From Unio delphinus (lineage: Eukaryota; Mollusca; Bivalvia; Unionida; Unionidae): a stretch of DNA of 64,000 nucleotides. This document shows positions 1 through 11,709 of this stretch, one piece after another. The stretch's first letter is position 1. Each line of letters opens with the position of its first letter. The stretch covers positions 2,926,001 through 2,990,000 of the forward strand of contig JAQISU010000026.1 of the NCBI GenBank assembly GCA_029339505.1, written 5' to 3'. Both the position numbers and the translations under genes were made by a program. The notes beneath the pieces were generated by a model that had not been told where the DNA came from, searched no databases, and was given only the letters and a program-made list of their open reading frames with translations.

Positions 1-469
1 ATTTGATTTGAAGATTTTCTAATCAGGCAAAATAACTATATAACTCTTTTCCAGTATTTTTGTTTCTTGCTTGTAAAAGTTTTCACATGTTGATATATAT
101 ATTGTTTTCTGAACAACTGATGTTATTATTAGAGTTACTGGGTGTTTTGGTGGAATTAAAAACAATATGGTTTCATTTTCTTCTTCATATTTTATTAAAT
201 GCAAGGACATTGCTCATTATTTCAGTACAAAATATGCAAAATCAACATTCAAGTCATATATGCTAATAATGACCAATACGTATTGATACGTATCGCAATA
301 CAGACATGCCATATTGCAATATATTGCAATACTTTTTTTCCTGGCAATACTCACCCCTATTGCTTTCACCTGCGATTTTCTGGACAAGTTGCTTGTGGCA
401 ATAATTAATTGATTATGATAAGTATTTAAATAATTTGCAATGAATTGTTGATTTCTCGATCGCCCTGTT
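1..469. other. AT-rich, no gene seen
   Basis: At 255-360 many CAATA/TATTG motifs precede CACCCCTA, which looks like the inverted TAGGGGTG end of a hAT-type MITE; no partner end was found. Confidence 0.5.
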
Positions 470-880
470 TTTAAAAAATCATTTTGTGTCTGAACTTTAG
501 ACTATTTTGTCTGAGATCTAAGGCAGACAAGTCTGAACTGCACACTGACAGGTAAACCATTGCAGAAAGTTGGAGAAGTTTGAGATTTAGAGTCAAAAGT
601 GGTTAGAACATGAAAATTATGGGTCCAATGAGCAAAAAGGAAATAAAAAAAGAACTCCAACTTTTATAGTTATGCACATGCACAAGTGAAATAGCCAATA
701 AAATATGATATTACATACACATCATAAGCATCCAGCTAAATGAAAATCTCTTTGAAGAAGATGTATTGGGATTTATTTAGTAGTATACTACAAAATGCAT
801 TTCCTACTTGCATGTCAGATGAAAATGACAAAAATCTCCCAGCCATAGCTAGTTAATGGGTGAATTTGATGATGTCACAA
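470..880 (+). repeat. ~400-bp dispersed repeat, copy 1
   Basis: Matches 15760-16125 in order: TTTTGTGTC..A..TTTAGACT, GAGATCT..GGCAGAC, CTGCACAC.GACAGGT, AAAATTATGGGTC, AGATGTATTGGGAT, TTTCCTACTTGCAT.TCA and CTCCCAG/TCCAGGG near the end. No coding content or terminal repeats recognised. Confidence 0.65.
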
Positions 881-2752
881 AAAATTAATATTCCTTTTCG
901 CATTTGATCAATTATGCATCAATATTGCTGATAAATTCCCTATTAAGCCATTTCTTGACAATTTGTAATAAATTTTCCAAAAACCTTGTTAAGAATTTTG
1001 GATGGAAATTTCAATATGAATTTTGCACTAGAAGACTTATCACAAATAATTGCTCCTAATGAAAATGGGACTGATCTTTGATACTAATATTTAAACATTT
1101 CATAACAGCTAATACTCCAGATTGGATAACAATATGGGCATTGTAAAAAAAAAATACAAATCCCAATTGCTTTTTTATGCAGTATATAATCTTTTAGTGT
1201 GTAACCTCCAAAAGGACTGCATTGCTTTCAGTCCTGAAAATCATTATTTGGCTACTCCTGAATGGGATGATCTTGTTGACAAGGAGTTTTCAGTAAAACA
1301 ATATTGCTATACAGTGGCTGTTCCTGAACGGAACAGTGTAGGAGACAAAAATATTTCACAGATGCATAATAATTTTGTCATTTCGATGCACATATATCTA
1401 CGCTCAAGATAGAAAATCAGTACAAAATGATTCTTACATTGTAAAAGTTACCTTTAATCATCAGTGGTTCTGAATAATTATTAGTTTGATTCTTTATGTG
1501 TATTGACATGTATTTTAATTGTGTATTGTGATAAACATGTATATCGATACGAGGCACAGGTTTATTGTTTCACTACTTGTAACTCTTGAAATCATGTTAT
1601 TGGTACTCCTTATATAAATGGTAGTGTTGATCTGGAGTTTTCACTATGAATATTTTTCAAATTTTAATTGGTTTTAAATGAAAATGGAGCAGATCTGTCC
1701 CAACATATCTGCACTTTTGTGAAATATTTTTTTAAAAATCAGACCTACTGGTAATTGATTTCTTTCATTTTCGTACCTTATTAAGAGTATGAACACAGTG
1801 AATGTACATACACAAGTGATTTGTTATCAGACTTCGCATATAGTTTCATTCCAATGAACAAGTTAATCATCATCACTCGGATATTGATTTTAAAGTCTAT
1901 CTGTAATGGATTCAATACACAAAAATGTATGAATGGATTTTTATCTAACCCATTTTATTGGATATACTGAAAGAATACCATGAATGATGCCCACTGATAT
2001 TACTTTTTTCATCTCAAAAAGTATTGTGTACTTGCCATTTGGGTGTATTTTAACACTGGCTGGGACAACTTCATAAATCTTCTGTCCTTCATTTTAGGAT
2101 AAAGTCATAGGCTATGACAAGAAATTTTGTACTGTTCTTGCAGGTTATTGAAAATGTGCTAACTTACATGTTAGAAGATATTTTCTTTACTAATTTGTGG
2201 CTGGAGTTTCTCAAGAATATTTGTGATAAATTCAGTATTCATCAATTTAAAATAATCAAATGGCATGTTTACCACCTGTGTATCATTTTGTATTTAATTC
2301 ATATCTTCATTATGCATATGTGCATTAAAATGGCAACATTATTGACGCATATAATTCCTTTAATGGATTCTGTTTCTTTGAGAATTGTATGATATGCATT
2401 GTTGAGAAATCATTAACAAGTTGTGCAGATGCTCATCAGTTAATTTTTTTTGAGTTGGAAGAAAACACATAACTTTGCCAAACATCATTTACACCCTCAT
2501 TAATTGTTCCTGCTTTGTGGCATGGAAAATTTTATATATGCAGTTTGCCATAAATGGAGAAATTTGCATCTTCCTGACATTGATAACTTATGAATGTATT
2601 TGTCTCTGAAATAGCTACTGCTTTTAAATGCATTTGCAATGGTGTATCACAACTTGCTGATTTAGTAATATCATTGTTTTGAATATAAATTTATTTCAGG
2701 AATCTAACATCATTGATTGATAATGCTTCAGGACAAAGTCTCATGATTTAGC
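881..2752. other. No gene seen
   Basis: Contains two single R1-like pieces (near 1020-1080 and 1620-1720) and a 96-codon ORF at 1122-1412 that I do not recognise. Otherwise unique AT-rich sequence. Confidence 0.5.
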
Positions 2753-2760
2753 TTCAGGCT

Positions 2761-2950
2761 CAGGGGTCGACAACCTACCTTACATATGGTGTCACTTATT
2801 TTGCTAATTAATTACAAAATGAACAAGCTTGTACCACCATTTAGAGAGTAATACTGTTAAAATTGAGATTTTTGGCTGCCCTTCGCATGCCACACAAAAC
2901 CACTTTACGTACCACCTTGTGGCATGCATGCCGTTGGTTGCCGACCCCTG
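2761..2950. mobile_element. hAT-type MITE, 190 bp
   Basis: Left end CAGGGGTCGACAACCTACC and right end GGTTGCCGACCCCTG are inverted repeats with a mismatch or two. Flanking 8-mers TTCAGGCT (2753-2760) and TTCTAGCT (2951-2958) match at six of eight positions, as for an aged 8-bp duplication. CAGGGGTCG..AACC is a known kind of hAT terminus. Confidence 0.85.
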
Positions 2951-3204
2951 TTCTAGCTGATTAAATGTTTTGGTTCTATACACTTTGTACAATCACACTC
3001 ACAACAAAAGTCTTGCACCGCTTGTGAAAGGGTCATTGGTGAATAAATTGTAAATGTTCATTGATGGAATATCTGTCTTGCTTTGGTTTTTCCCCAAACC
3101 AAAATGCATCCTTGCGCCACAAGCTTGATAAGCTAATTTGATGTTTATAAGCTAACATGGATGTTTGCGCAAGCTTGTACAAGCAAGTGCAGGCTTAAGG
3201 CAAA

Positions 3205-3370
3205 CTAGCTAGATATAAATGCAAGCTTGTACAAGGTTTCTTATTTGCTTCAGAAAGTAAAACTAGCTTGTGCAAGCTTACTTCTTTTCTTCAGAAAGTA
3301 AAACTAACTTGCACAAGTTTTCTTATATGTGTCAGAAAATAAATTTAAAATAGCTTGCAATAAGTTTCTT
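3205..3370. repeat. 41-bp tandem repeat with palindromic AAGCTTGTACAAG
   Basis: CAGAAAGTAAAACTAGCTTG occurs at a period of exactly 41 bp (CAGAAA at 3251, 3292 and 3333). About four degrading copies are present. Related AAGCTTGTACAAGC-like palindromes extend upstream to about 3120. Confidence 0.85.
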
Positions 3371-4491
3371 TATATATTACCATTCTTGTAAAAGATTGAG
3401 ACCATGCATGTATCAAACTAGCATGCACATGCTTGCAGCTAGGGTGTACATTCTGCAACCATGGGTAAGCTTGCAGTGAATGAATAAACTTGAACAATGA
3501 AATTTATCATAATGTTTTTGCTGAACAGATTTATTTTCCACTACATTGCAACTATAAGATTACATTATTTAATCATTAAATATGCAGGTAGGTCAAGGAA
3601 CAATTAACCTTCTCACCATTTAGTAAGTCATAATTTAACTTTGCATTTCCACAAGAAAAATACATGTAAGAAAATCAAACTTTTACCAGAATATGAGGTA
3701 TACCTGACACAGGATCAGCTGTTGTCGGTACGGAATACAGGTACACCGCTCCCTCGACAACTCGCGCCCTGATAACTCGCGAACCCGCTTATAACGCGGT
3801 GTCCGGCGTGGATCCCGTTTTTTTTAAAGAAAATATTTTTTAAAAATGAAGAAAATCGTGATCAGAACTGGTGAATGAAACCTTGATATATCGCCCATTT
3901 TATCGTCGAAAATGACGGTTAGTGCCCGAAAAGTTAGAATCAACATCGTGAAATTTTCAGGTTTTAATATGGAATCGCATATCTTGTTAGATTTTATCAG
4001 GAAAAATATTTTCTCAGTTCACTGTAAATAATAATACTGTATATGTATAGGGGAAATTAGTGTTTTAATCTTTTCATTGTGTTGCAATGTAAGCAGTATA
4101 ATCGTTGCATGTTCTCTTCTATTCAAACATGAAAAGAGTCAATTGACCGTCACATCGATGCCCGCAAGCACATCTGTGAGAACCTAATTAAATGCCGGCT
4201 TCGTTTTGATCGACGACTTGGGGAAGTGTTTGTTGCATTGTAAAACTCAATTAAAATAGACCTGCTTTGTTTTATAAGGCGGTCTTTTGTATCAAATCAG
4301 GTAAAAGACGTACAATACAAAAGTTCAATGGAATGCAAATCCTACATGCATAAACTCTTGTGGTCAATATCGTGTCTCAACATCAATCAAATTAGTTGGA
4401 CCAATCGAACGTGGTTTCAAATAGTATGTACTTATTGTCATTAAAGTATATATTAATCAGTAATTTATCCTAATCATTTGTAAATGGGATC

Positions 4492-5052
4492 ATGGAGAGC
4501 AAGGGAATCAAGCGAAAGGCGTACTCGGTGAATGAAAAGCTTACTGTCATAGAGAGGGTTCGTAATGGTGAATCAAGATCAAAAGTTTGTAGTGAACTTA
4601 AACTTGCCGAGTCGACACTCAGAGGTTGGCTCAAGGATGAGCAGAAATTTCGGGATTATTTGCATGAAGTTGATTCTGATGATGGATTTAAACGGAAACG
4701 GGCACGCACTGCAAACGACACAGAATTTGATGATGCTGTGTACACCTGGTTCACACAACAACGTGAACAAAGTGTTCAGATTTTGAGAACAATTCTCAAG
4801 GTCCAGGCAGAGAAAATGGCAAAAACTATGGATACTGAATCAGATTTCATGGCAAGCCATGGATGGCTTTGGAGATTTCAGCGCCGACATGGAATAAAAC
4901 AAAATTCTTTGTCGGGAGAGATACGCTCAGCAAATCAGGCGGCCTCATCTAGTTATCCCAACCAACTCCGAGAGATACTGACCCGTGATGGATATACAGA
5001 CGACCAAGTTTATAATTGTGATGAGGCTGGTCTATGCTATCAGATGATTTAA
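4492..5052 (+). CDS. Truncated Tigger/CENP-B-like transposase, DNA-binding half
   Basis: The ORF is 186 codons and starts MESKGIKRKAYSVNEKLTVI. Residues ~5-55 look like the psq/CENP-B N-terminal helix-turn-helix (YSVNEKLTVIERVRNGESRS, then STLRGWLKDE). Residues ~75-135 look like the second CENP-B-type (Tc5) helix-turn-helix, with VYTWFTQQRE and ASHGWLWRFQRRHGIKQNSL. The frame then reaches the first block of the DDE domain, YNCDEAGLCYQ, which supplies the first catalytic Asp, and stops four residues later. The remaining catalytic acids are absent, so it cannot transpose by itself. The reading frame has no internal stop. If translated, it would be a nuclear protein binding pogo-type termini. 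The ATG chosen is the first in frame and directly precedes the conserved helix. Confidence 0.85.
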   Translation: MESKGIKRKAYSVNEKLTVIERVRNGESRSKVCSELKLAESTLRGWLKDEQKFRDYLHEVDSDDGFKRKRARTANDTEFDDAVYTWFTQQREQSVQILRTILKVQAEKMAKTMDTESDFMASHGWLWRFQRRHGIKQNSLSGEIRSANQAASSSYPNQLREILTRDGYTDDQVYNCDEAGLCYQMI

Positions 5053-5154
5053 ATATTTTTTTATATATTTTTTTTAACATGTCTGACGTTTAGACCCATT
5101 AAATTCATGGTTGGTAATGGTTTATCTTTGTAATTTTTTTTTTTTTACATTTTA

Positions 5155-5196
5155 CTCTATCTATCTATCTAATCAATCTATCTATGTATCTATTTA
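5155..5196. repeat. (CTAT)n microsatellite inside the pogo element
   Basis: Degenerate ATCT units after the truncated ORF. Confidence 0.85.
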
Positions 5197-5609
5197 GTGA
5201 TAGCAGAATTTTATGTTTCAGATCAACACAAGTTTCGACGTTATCGTTTTTCGATATGAATGCTATCTTTTTTTGATAAAATAAATCTTGATTCATTTTG
5301 AACAAACAATAAAACTAGAATGTATCCAAATCAACACAAAAAGCAGTGACGTAATACACAATGTGTTTAGCGATACACATGTTAAGAATATTGATACCTC
5401 GTGGAATAATGTTTGTTTTTACGATCTTTTCAAGATATTTTTTCAAGAAATTAAAGGTAATTTATAAAGAAAAACGAACAATACCTTTATAAAGAAATAT
5501 TTATTCACAGTTATTTTCAGCACGATTATAAAACGAGTATTTAACAATGCCCCCCCCCCCTTTCGCCTCTGTCGATCTCCCATCACTTTATTAGTTTTTT
5601 TTTTATAGG

Positions 5610-5685
5610 TCCCTCGGTAACTCGCGCACTCGCTTATAGTGCGGTCGATGTTTTTGGACCCCGTTGTGCGCGAGTTATCGAGGGA
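5610..5685. repeat. Subterminal inverted repeat (hairpin) in pogo right end
   Basis: The 20 bp at 5610-5629 (TCCCTCGGTAACTCGCGCAC) and the 20 bp at 5666-5685 are reverse complements with one mismatch, separated by about 36 bp. The right terminus therefore carries a second inverted copy of its own end. It could serve as a doubled transposase-binding site. Confidence 0.8.
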
Positions 5686-5699
5686 GCGGTGTATACGTT

Positions 5700-7119
5700 T
5701 TGTGGGGGCAAAAAATATGTTTTTCTAATTAAAATAAATAATAATAATTTCTTTGGAATTTTCAGTTTAGAACATGCATTCGGTTCTTGTTTGATAGAAT
5801 GTATCGCATGTATACTATATGAATACAGTTCTACAATACGATTGGTTCATTTGAAATCGAGGCTACTGTTCATGTCTTTATCCGCCATATTTGATTTTGC
5901 AAAATGTTACCGTTTTTCAACTTGTTGAAGTATCTCGTCTTCGTAATCTTCAGCTTCTAATCATGTTAAATAAGAAAGAGGAATATTCAGAATTTTCTCC
6001 AAGAAAAAGAGAAGGAAACAACTGGAAGGATAATTGTTCCGTCTTGTGTAGATTTATGAAGCCATATAGTAATGGAGAAAATGACTTTTTGCAAATTGTG
6101 TGATGTGATTTCGCAATTAGGCATGAAGGCGCGTGAAAACACTAATAAACATCAGTGTAATGGGGTTTTACGGTATCAAGCGCTATTGGTACAATATTGC
6201 ACAAGCCACTGGTCAGAGGTATTGCGCAACTTGGAAAACAACACTCGAAACCGCCTCCGGCTAATACTCGTTATCTAAAGGATGACCTCTACGGTGTGAT
6301 TTGCCCGGTTATAGAATGGATATGGTAATCTGAGTTGGTATCTTGAACAAAGACAACACACGAGCCCCCGTAAAGATAAATAAAGAATTTAATCAAAATA
6401 AAAATCAAGAGAAGAAAGGCACAGTAAATTACAATTTTCTTTCTTCTTAATACTCTTAGTTCAAAAGCACTTTAAAACCGAAGTTTAAAATAATAGATAC
6501 ATTAATTAAATTTCAAACACTAATAAAAATAATAGCTGATAGCAAATTTCATCATGAAATCGAGTGTTCATTAACATTGGACCGCTTGATAAATTCACAA
6601 TGACCTGTTCGACGACTTTTTTTCCTTCTGCTTGCGTCTCGACTTTAATTTGCCCTCTGGTTGAACGTGGGATTCCACAACTCTGACTTCTGACTTCTTT
6701 TCCCTCCTTTGAATCTCGACCTCCTCGCTATTTCTCTCACTTCAAACAAACTATTTTCCTTGTGTTTTTGGCGTGCTCTCTCGACTGTTGGGTTTTTGGC
6801 GGTCTTTCCTGAGCCTATTATTTTTTCGAAGGTACTGCTCTAAAAATAACCTCCGGAGTCTTTGCTATGTATTTTTCTCTTCCTCTCTTGCAGAGGTCTT
6901 CCAGACTTAAAATTCATTAGCTTAGAGAATATATTTCCCCCAATTTCAGGGGTCAACCCACCCCTGATTCAACATTTGACCAATCAGAATAGATGCTATT
7001 CCTACAGACATTTGGAAAACTGCCCATCAAGGTGCCAAAAATGCCACATGGAGTTGAAATAACACCCTACCATTTATCTCAATTAACTTTTTGACAGCTG
7101 CCGTGAGAATTTCCCATCT
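5700..7119. other. No gene seen; possibly old transposon sequence
   Basis: GC content is slightly higher than average and several short ORFs overlap, but no motif is recognisable. AATAAAG at 6376-6390 is in a context that might be an LTR, without matching ends. Confidence 0.4.
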
Positions 7120-7127
7120 CTAGCCTG

Positions 7128-8414
7128 TAGAGCTGTACCGATGTCACTTTTTGCCGATTATGCCGATACCGCGTATAGCCGATTATCAAAATTGCCGATA
7201 CCGATTATGAGACCGATTATTTGATTATCATATTATGTACTCAGGTATAAGCCAACAAATTTAGAAAACTATAAAGGCCTGGAATGGGGGGGGGGGGGGG
7301 GGCTTATCCGGGCTCTTGAAACAATGTGTCCAAATAAATTACTACTCTGTTGTCCACAGACCATGGGGGTGGGCGATGTTTTGTTTTTTGCAAACAGGAA
7401 AGTTTCGCGGCACAATAAATATAATCACTATGTAAATTGAGGCAAAGCTTTTGAGTTTATTGCCGACTTTCTATGAGCAAAGGTCGTCGGCTTGCTTTGA
7501 CGACAACAAATACTCGTTATTGCTGCGGCAACATCAGATAATTGTAACACATTGATATAGAATTGTTTTATTTGTTTCGTATATGTCGGTGCTTCAAAGG
7601 TACAGTAAAACCTGTTATGACTTATGAGAGACCGCCCCTTCTGCCAGATGGTGGCTTGGTGAAACACTAACAAAAGAAATAAAAAATAATTTAAAAAAAT
7701 CCGGAAATGATTCTCACTTACTAGTATTAAAGACAATGAGTTCGTTCACCCTCTAGGCATTACGGATTAACTGAAAGACAGACGACGTACTCAAACCTAC
7801 ACTGAAGCCCTTTCAAACAATTTCTCACTGGGACATAAGGACTATCGGTGTTTTGTGAGTTTTCATAAAGATAAAGAAAAAACACAAACCTCAAAATTGA
7901 CTTTGTATATATCCATCATTACTCCCTTTGATGTTAATCTTACTGGCTATTCACATGACTTTGGCACTACAATGGCGGTTAGCGACATGTACTTTAGTCT
8001 GGTTTACTGCAGTTTACAAATGTTACCGGACGCTGGAGTTGAAAATTTCGCACAACTGGCAGCAAGATAAATTCTTTTTAATACTTTATTAGAGCAATCT
8101 CTTTGTTACAAAAGATTAATTGATGGTTCGATGTGTTTATCTCGATATATGGTTATTCGACTATACAGTAGTGTTAGTTAATGAGCAACTTGTTTGCATA
8201 CTGCATTTATCCCGAGCTCTAGTGTTACAAAGGATTAAGACTAAGTTACGGTCAATCAAAACGCGACTGCATATACAACTTTTATCAGGAAAAATTGGTT
8301 ATTTAAAAAAATTATTTGCATCGGCACCGATAATTTTTGCCGATACCCGATTATACCGATTGTGCTAATAATCGGCCCGATTACGCGTACGGGCGATTAA
8401 TCGGTACAGCTCTA
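7128..8414 (+). mobile_element. Non-autonomous hAT element, 1287 bp
   Basis: Both ends carry the perfect 15-bp inverted repeat TAGAGCTGTACCGAT. An exact 8-bp target duplication, CTAGCCTG, flanks it at 7120-7127 and 8415-8422. Subterminal regions on both sides are rich in CCGAT/ATCGG motifs (7160-7230 and 8320-8400), probable transposase-binding repeats. No transposase motif is visible in the interior. It includes a (G)17 tract at about 7287-7303. Confidence 0.92.
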
Positions 8415-8422
8415 CTAGCCTG

Positions 8423-9689
8423 TCATACACCCAATTCGTTTTTACTATAAACATTCTAACAGTGTGACCCCAAGTTAGGAAAACATTCCTTCGCACAAAC
8501 TCTACCACCAGATAACAGTTAATTATTGGCTAGACTAAGAATTAATTAATGGATTTCACTGCCGAAAAATTTGGCACTTGACAATCGGGTTCTTGCTTCA
8601 TCACACACAACTCTGCCTGAACTTGTGACATATATAAATACCAGAGAGAACCTTAATAAAATTTGATCGAAATTAGATTTATTAAATTTCTTTTAGAAAT
8701 AAACCTTCCTCCTTCAGTTACTAGTGTTGCTGGTGAGTTATTTTGCACACGTTTTCCAAACATTAAAATCAAAAAGGATAACTCATATGCTTTTGTTTTG
8801 AAACATTTTAAAAAGGAATTAGGAGGAGAGCCCTAGTAGCTGTCTTCCTGAAGCTATAGCTTCAATGAAGCTATCAATAAATGTGCTACAGCTCGCAGGG
8901 CATCAAGTCCAATTGATATCATGTACTGCACTTGTTTGAAATTGTTTTAATGCTCAGTGTTATTTTAATTGTGATTTTTCCACAAAGTTGAAGTTTATTA
9001 TCTTTATATTTTGCAAAACACTGACAGACCAGGACACAAAAAGTTTGAATAAACTTAAAGGTTTTAAAAATGTGTGGAAATAGGAATGACCTGAGAAAAT
9101 GGAAAGTTGATGTAAATGTAGTTGTTCAGTTCATAAGAAAACTGAACGCTAGAGGACTTGCATTTTGTGATCTTTGCAATAAAGAATTGAACTACGCCAT
9201 TTGCAGTTGGAAGAGTTGGGCCACTAGAATTTAATTATGTGGGATTTGCGTGCCTTAAAAATGTTCAAAATATATTCCACATTCAAAAGATATTAATTAA
9301 CGTGATAATACAAAGGAGGCCAGCTTTTAATTCAGTGCAACATATTACAAATACTTCTGCAAGTCCGTTATCAAAATACGGCTGTCACTTAATTATGTTT
9401 TCAGAGAATTGTTTGCAGACATACGGTAGCTGTTATATTTGATTGACACATTTTATGTTTAAATACACATTGCATTTATAATGATTATGCATAAGTGGAA
9501 CTAAAGATAGAATTTAAACACAAATTTCACTTAATAAAAATTATTTGATTGGCATTACATTTTATTAATATATTGCCTACACTAGGGATGTCAGTTTCAT
9601 TGATAAAAATTTCCTTGAATATCTTTAATTACAGTGTACTAAAAATGTTGTTTGCGAAAAAAATGTAAACAATTATGACTTCTTTTAAA
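8423..9689. other. No gene seen
   Basis: AT-rich; continuation of the sequence interrupted by the hAT at 7128-8414. Nothing recognised. Confidence 0.5.
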
Positions 9690-9887
9690 AGTTGATAATT
9701 TCAAAATATTAATTACAGTTAACAGGTTTCAGTTACCAATTTTGATTGTGATTTTTTTCCCTCCAACTTCAAGAAATAGAAATAAAGATTTTTGGTCTTT
9801 TCTGGTTAATAAAATGGGATCCACACCTGATCTTGTGTTATAAGTGGGTTCAGAGTTATCATGGCACAAGTTATTGAGGGAGTGGTT
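9690..9887 (-). mobile_element. Decayed left-end fragment of the same pogo element
   Basis: Read on the minus strand, this segment follows the left end of the 3744-5691 element: CACTCCCTCAATAACTTGTG, then ATGATAACTCTGAACCCACT, then GTGTGGATCCCATTTTATTAA. Most differences are CpG changed to TpG or CpA, as expected from methylation-driven decay. Similarity continues to the AATCACAATCAAAATTGG block (AATCGTGATCAGAACTGG in the other copy). A TA at 9888-9889 sits where the target duplication should be. The other end is not recognisable. Confidence 0.72.
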
Positions 9888-9889
9888 TA

Positions 9890-10832
9890 CTTGCCTGAAA
9901 TTGAACTGGCTCAAATAATATTTTTATTTGTTCAGTTTAGTTGTGCAGATAAGTTGTCAGTCTTTGGTACAAAAAGTCTTTAACCAGTCACCATTAATCA
10001 AGTGTACATGTAAATAAAACAGATGCACAGTCAAAATAGACTTCTGACCATTATATTTGTGCCTTGTCTTGTGTATCTAATTGAAATTCCAAAAGAGAAG
10101 CAGAGTAAAGATTGACTAGTTTAATTGCAACAGCTTGTGAGGCTGAAGAATCACATCTCAGGAAAGTGCCATGTTGTTGCAATTTAACAATTTCCAGGCA
10201 AAATCTAAATACACTGTACTGGTACTGGTACATCTTAAATGGCTGCCAATCAAATCCAATCTGATCTTACTTTGGTGCCTTGATAATCACAAGTGACATG
10301 TATTGCACCTCTGTTGAACAGGATTAGGGGCAAAAAATGTGGAGGTCTGTACATTTTGTGCTGAAAGAGTAAAAAAGGCAATTTTTAATGTCTATAAAAT
10401 GTGACTAAATTTGACATGTGGGTCAAGGCCTTAAAAAGATGGATCAATTAGGCTTCATTTCATTTTGTTAGACAACCAGGAATGAGAAAATAAACAACCC
10501 TTGAAATGTATTGGCAAAGTAGTAGAAAATGACACATTATCTACTTGCTCAGGTTGTTCTCTGGTTAGCAGTATCTATGACCAAAGTGATTCTACAGTTT
10601 ATGACAAAAGGGGTTTTAGTGTGGGAAAAAGTAAAATATAAACTTATATCATGTTTCTAACTACATGTAGTAATTTGTGGGTGTGTGAAGATGTGAATTT
10701 CAGAGACAGCTGTGATGAAAGAAATGATAAATCTTGGTAGCTAGGTCAGCATCATAGAAACTATTGCAAGTTGGGTGTGAGAACACATCAATAGCAAGTT
10801 TTTGGGTTCAGGAAGGCTTTGACAAATCTGGG
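9890..10832. other. No gene seen
   Basis: Unique AT-rich sequence. Confidence 0.5.
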
Positions 10833-11135
10833 ACAGCTCTGGTGGCCTTGTGGTTAGAACATTTGCCTCAGATGCGACAGGTTGTGGGTTTGATTCCCAG
10901 TCGATTCATTCCTAAGACTTAACAAAAATGGTACTAACAGCTGCCTTGCTTGCGCTCAGCATTAAGAGGTTAGTGCTAGGACTGGTTGTCCTGGTGTCAG
11001 GATAATGTGACTGGGTGAGACGTCATCCTACATGTCAATGGCATGATGCCCAAGTGCTAGACATCACTATAAACTGCCACACTGCAAACATCGTAGCGAT
11101 ATGACTGAATTTTTTTTAAAGCTATGTTTTAATTG
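10833..11135 (+). mobile_element. SINE family A (tRNA-derived)
   Basis: Head GCTCTGGTGGCCTTGTGGTT resembles a tRNA 5' region with an A box; GGGTTTGATTCCC is a B box. The ~200-bp body (CTGCCTTGCTTGCGCTCAG, GTCAGGATAATGTGACTGGG, AGACATCACTATAAACTG) is shared with copies at 21.7, 41.7, 45.3, 56.9 and 58.5 kb. Confidence 0.9.
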
Positions 11136-11551
11136 CCTTTCAAGAATGCTGCAAACCAAATTATTGAAGAAATGAACTTCCGATAAACAAATGGCTTAAG
11201 AGATGAATTTTCTTACATTCCGAAAGTTTTAAGTTCACAAATATTTCACTCCATGTTGGTCTCAGCCAATCTGGCAATCTTATTGTCTTGGAGTCATTGT
11301 TCTTATATAATTTAGTCTGTATATTTTTTCATATGCATTTGAAAGTAAAATTGGGATAAGAAACTCTGCTTTGTCCTTTTAAAAAGCTAATATATGTCTT
11401 GTCAAAATGGAACCAAATGGTTTTGTTATTGAAGTTGAAACATTTTGCAGATGCATAATAACAGTAATGATACATGTCTATTTTATTTAAATTTTGATTA
11501 TATAAATTGCTTGATTGCTAATTACCATTTAGTAAATTAAATATATATGTA

Positions 11552-11690
11552 CATTTACATGGAACAATAAAGTGAATCTTCAGTATAATCCCTTCAATGA
11601 AAGTCCATAATGATTTATATAGCAAGGGGGTAAGCACCCATTTCAATGGTTTACATTTATATTTCTGTTAGAATGGTGAAATATCTAGGC
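11552..11690 (+). repeat. ~130-bp conserved segment, copy 1
   Basis: Starting CATTTACATGGAACAATAAA and ending AGAATGGTGAAATA, this is almost identical to the reverse complement of 17288-17430: I count about two differences over ~130 bp (one A indel, one T/A change). The flanks outside are only weakly alike. No ORF or tRNA-like head is seen. Confidence 0.88.
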
Positions 11691-11709
11691 ATGAATTTAA
11701 ATTAGTAAG

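Larger units (their letters stand above)
3744..5691 (+). mobile_element. Pogo/Tigger-type DNA transposon, internally deleted
   Basis: The element is 1948 bp long and flanked by TA on both sides (3742-3743 and 5692-5693), the target duplication of the Tc1/mariner-pogo group. The ends are inverted: CACCGCTCCCTCGAC at the left matches the reverse complement of the right end with one mismatch over about 24 bp, continuing into ACTCGCGC. The termini are CpG-rich against an AT-rich background. A second internal block resembling TAACTCGCGNACNCGCTTATA lies just inside both ends in the same direction. One ORF (4492-5052) encodes the N-terminal DNA-binding half of a transposase. Full pogo-like elements are usually longer, so the catalytic half was probably lost by internal deletion, making this copy non-autonomous. 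Confidence 0.88.

Noticed and set aside
1122..1412. 96-codon ORF with a fairly complex composition
   Set aside because: No motif, splice signals or homologue recognised; kept only as a note under the gene-free stretch.
6295..8605. Possible LTR element with TGTGAT / ATCACA ends around the nested hAT
   Set aside because: Flanking bases do not form a target duplication and the similarity stops after 6-7 bp.
10833..10910. Possible functional tRNA genes at the A/B box heads
   Set aside because: Each head continues into a shared SINE body, and acceptor and anticodon stems do not pair convincingly.
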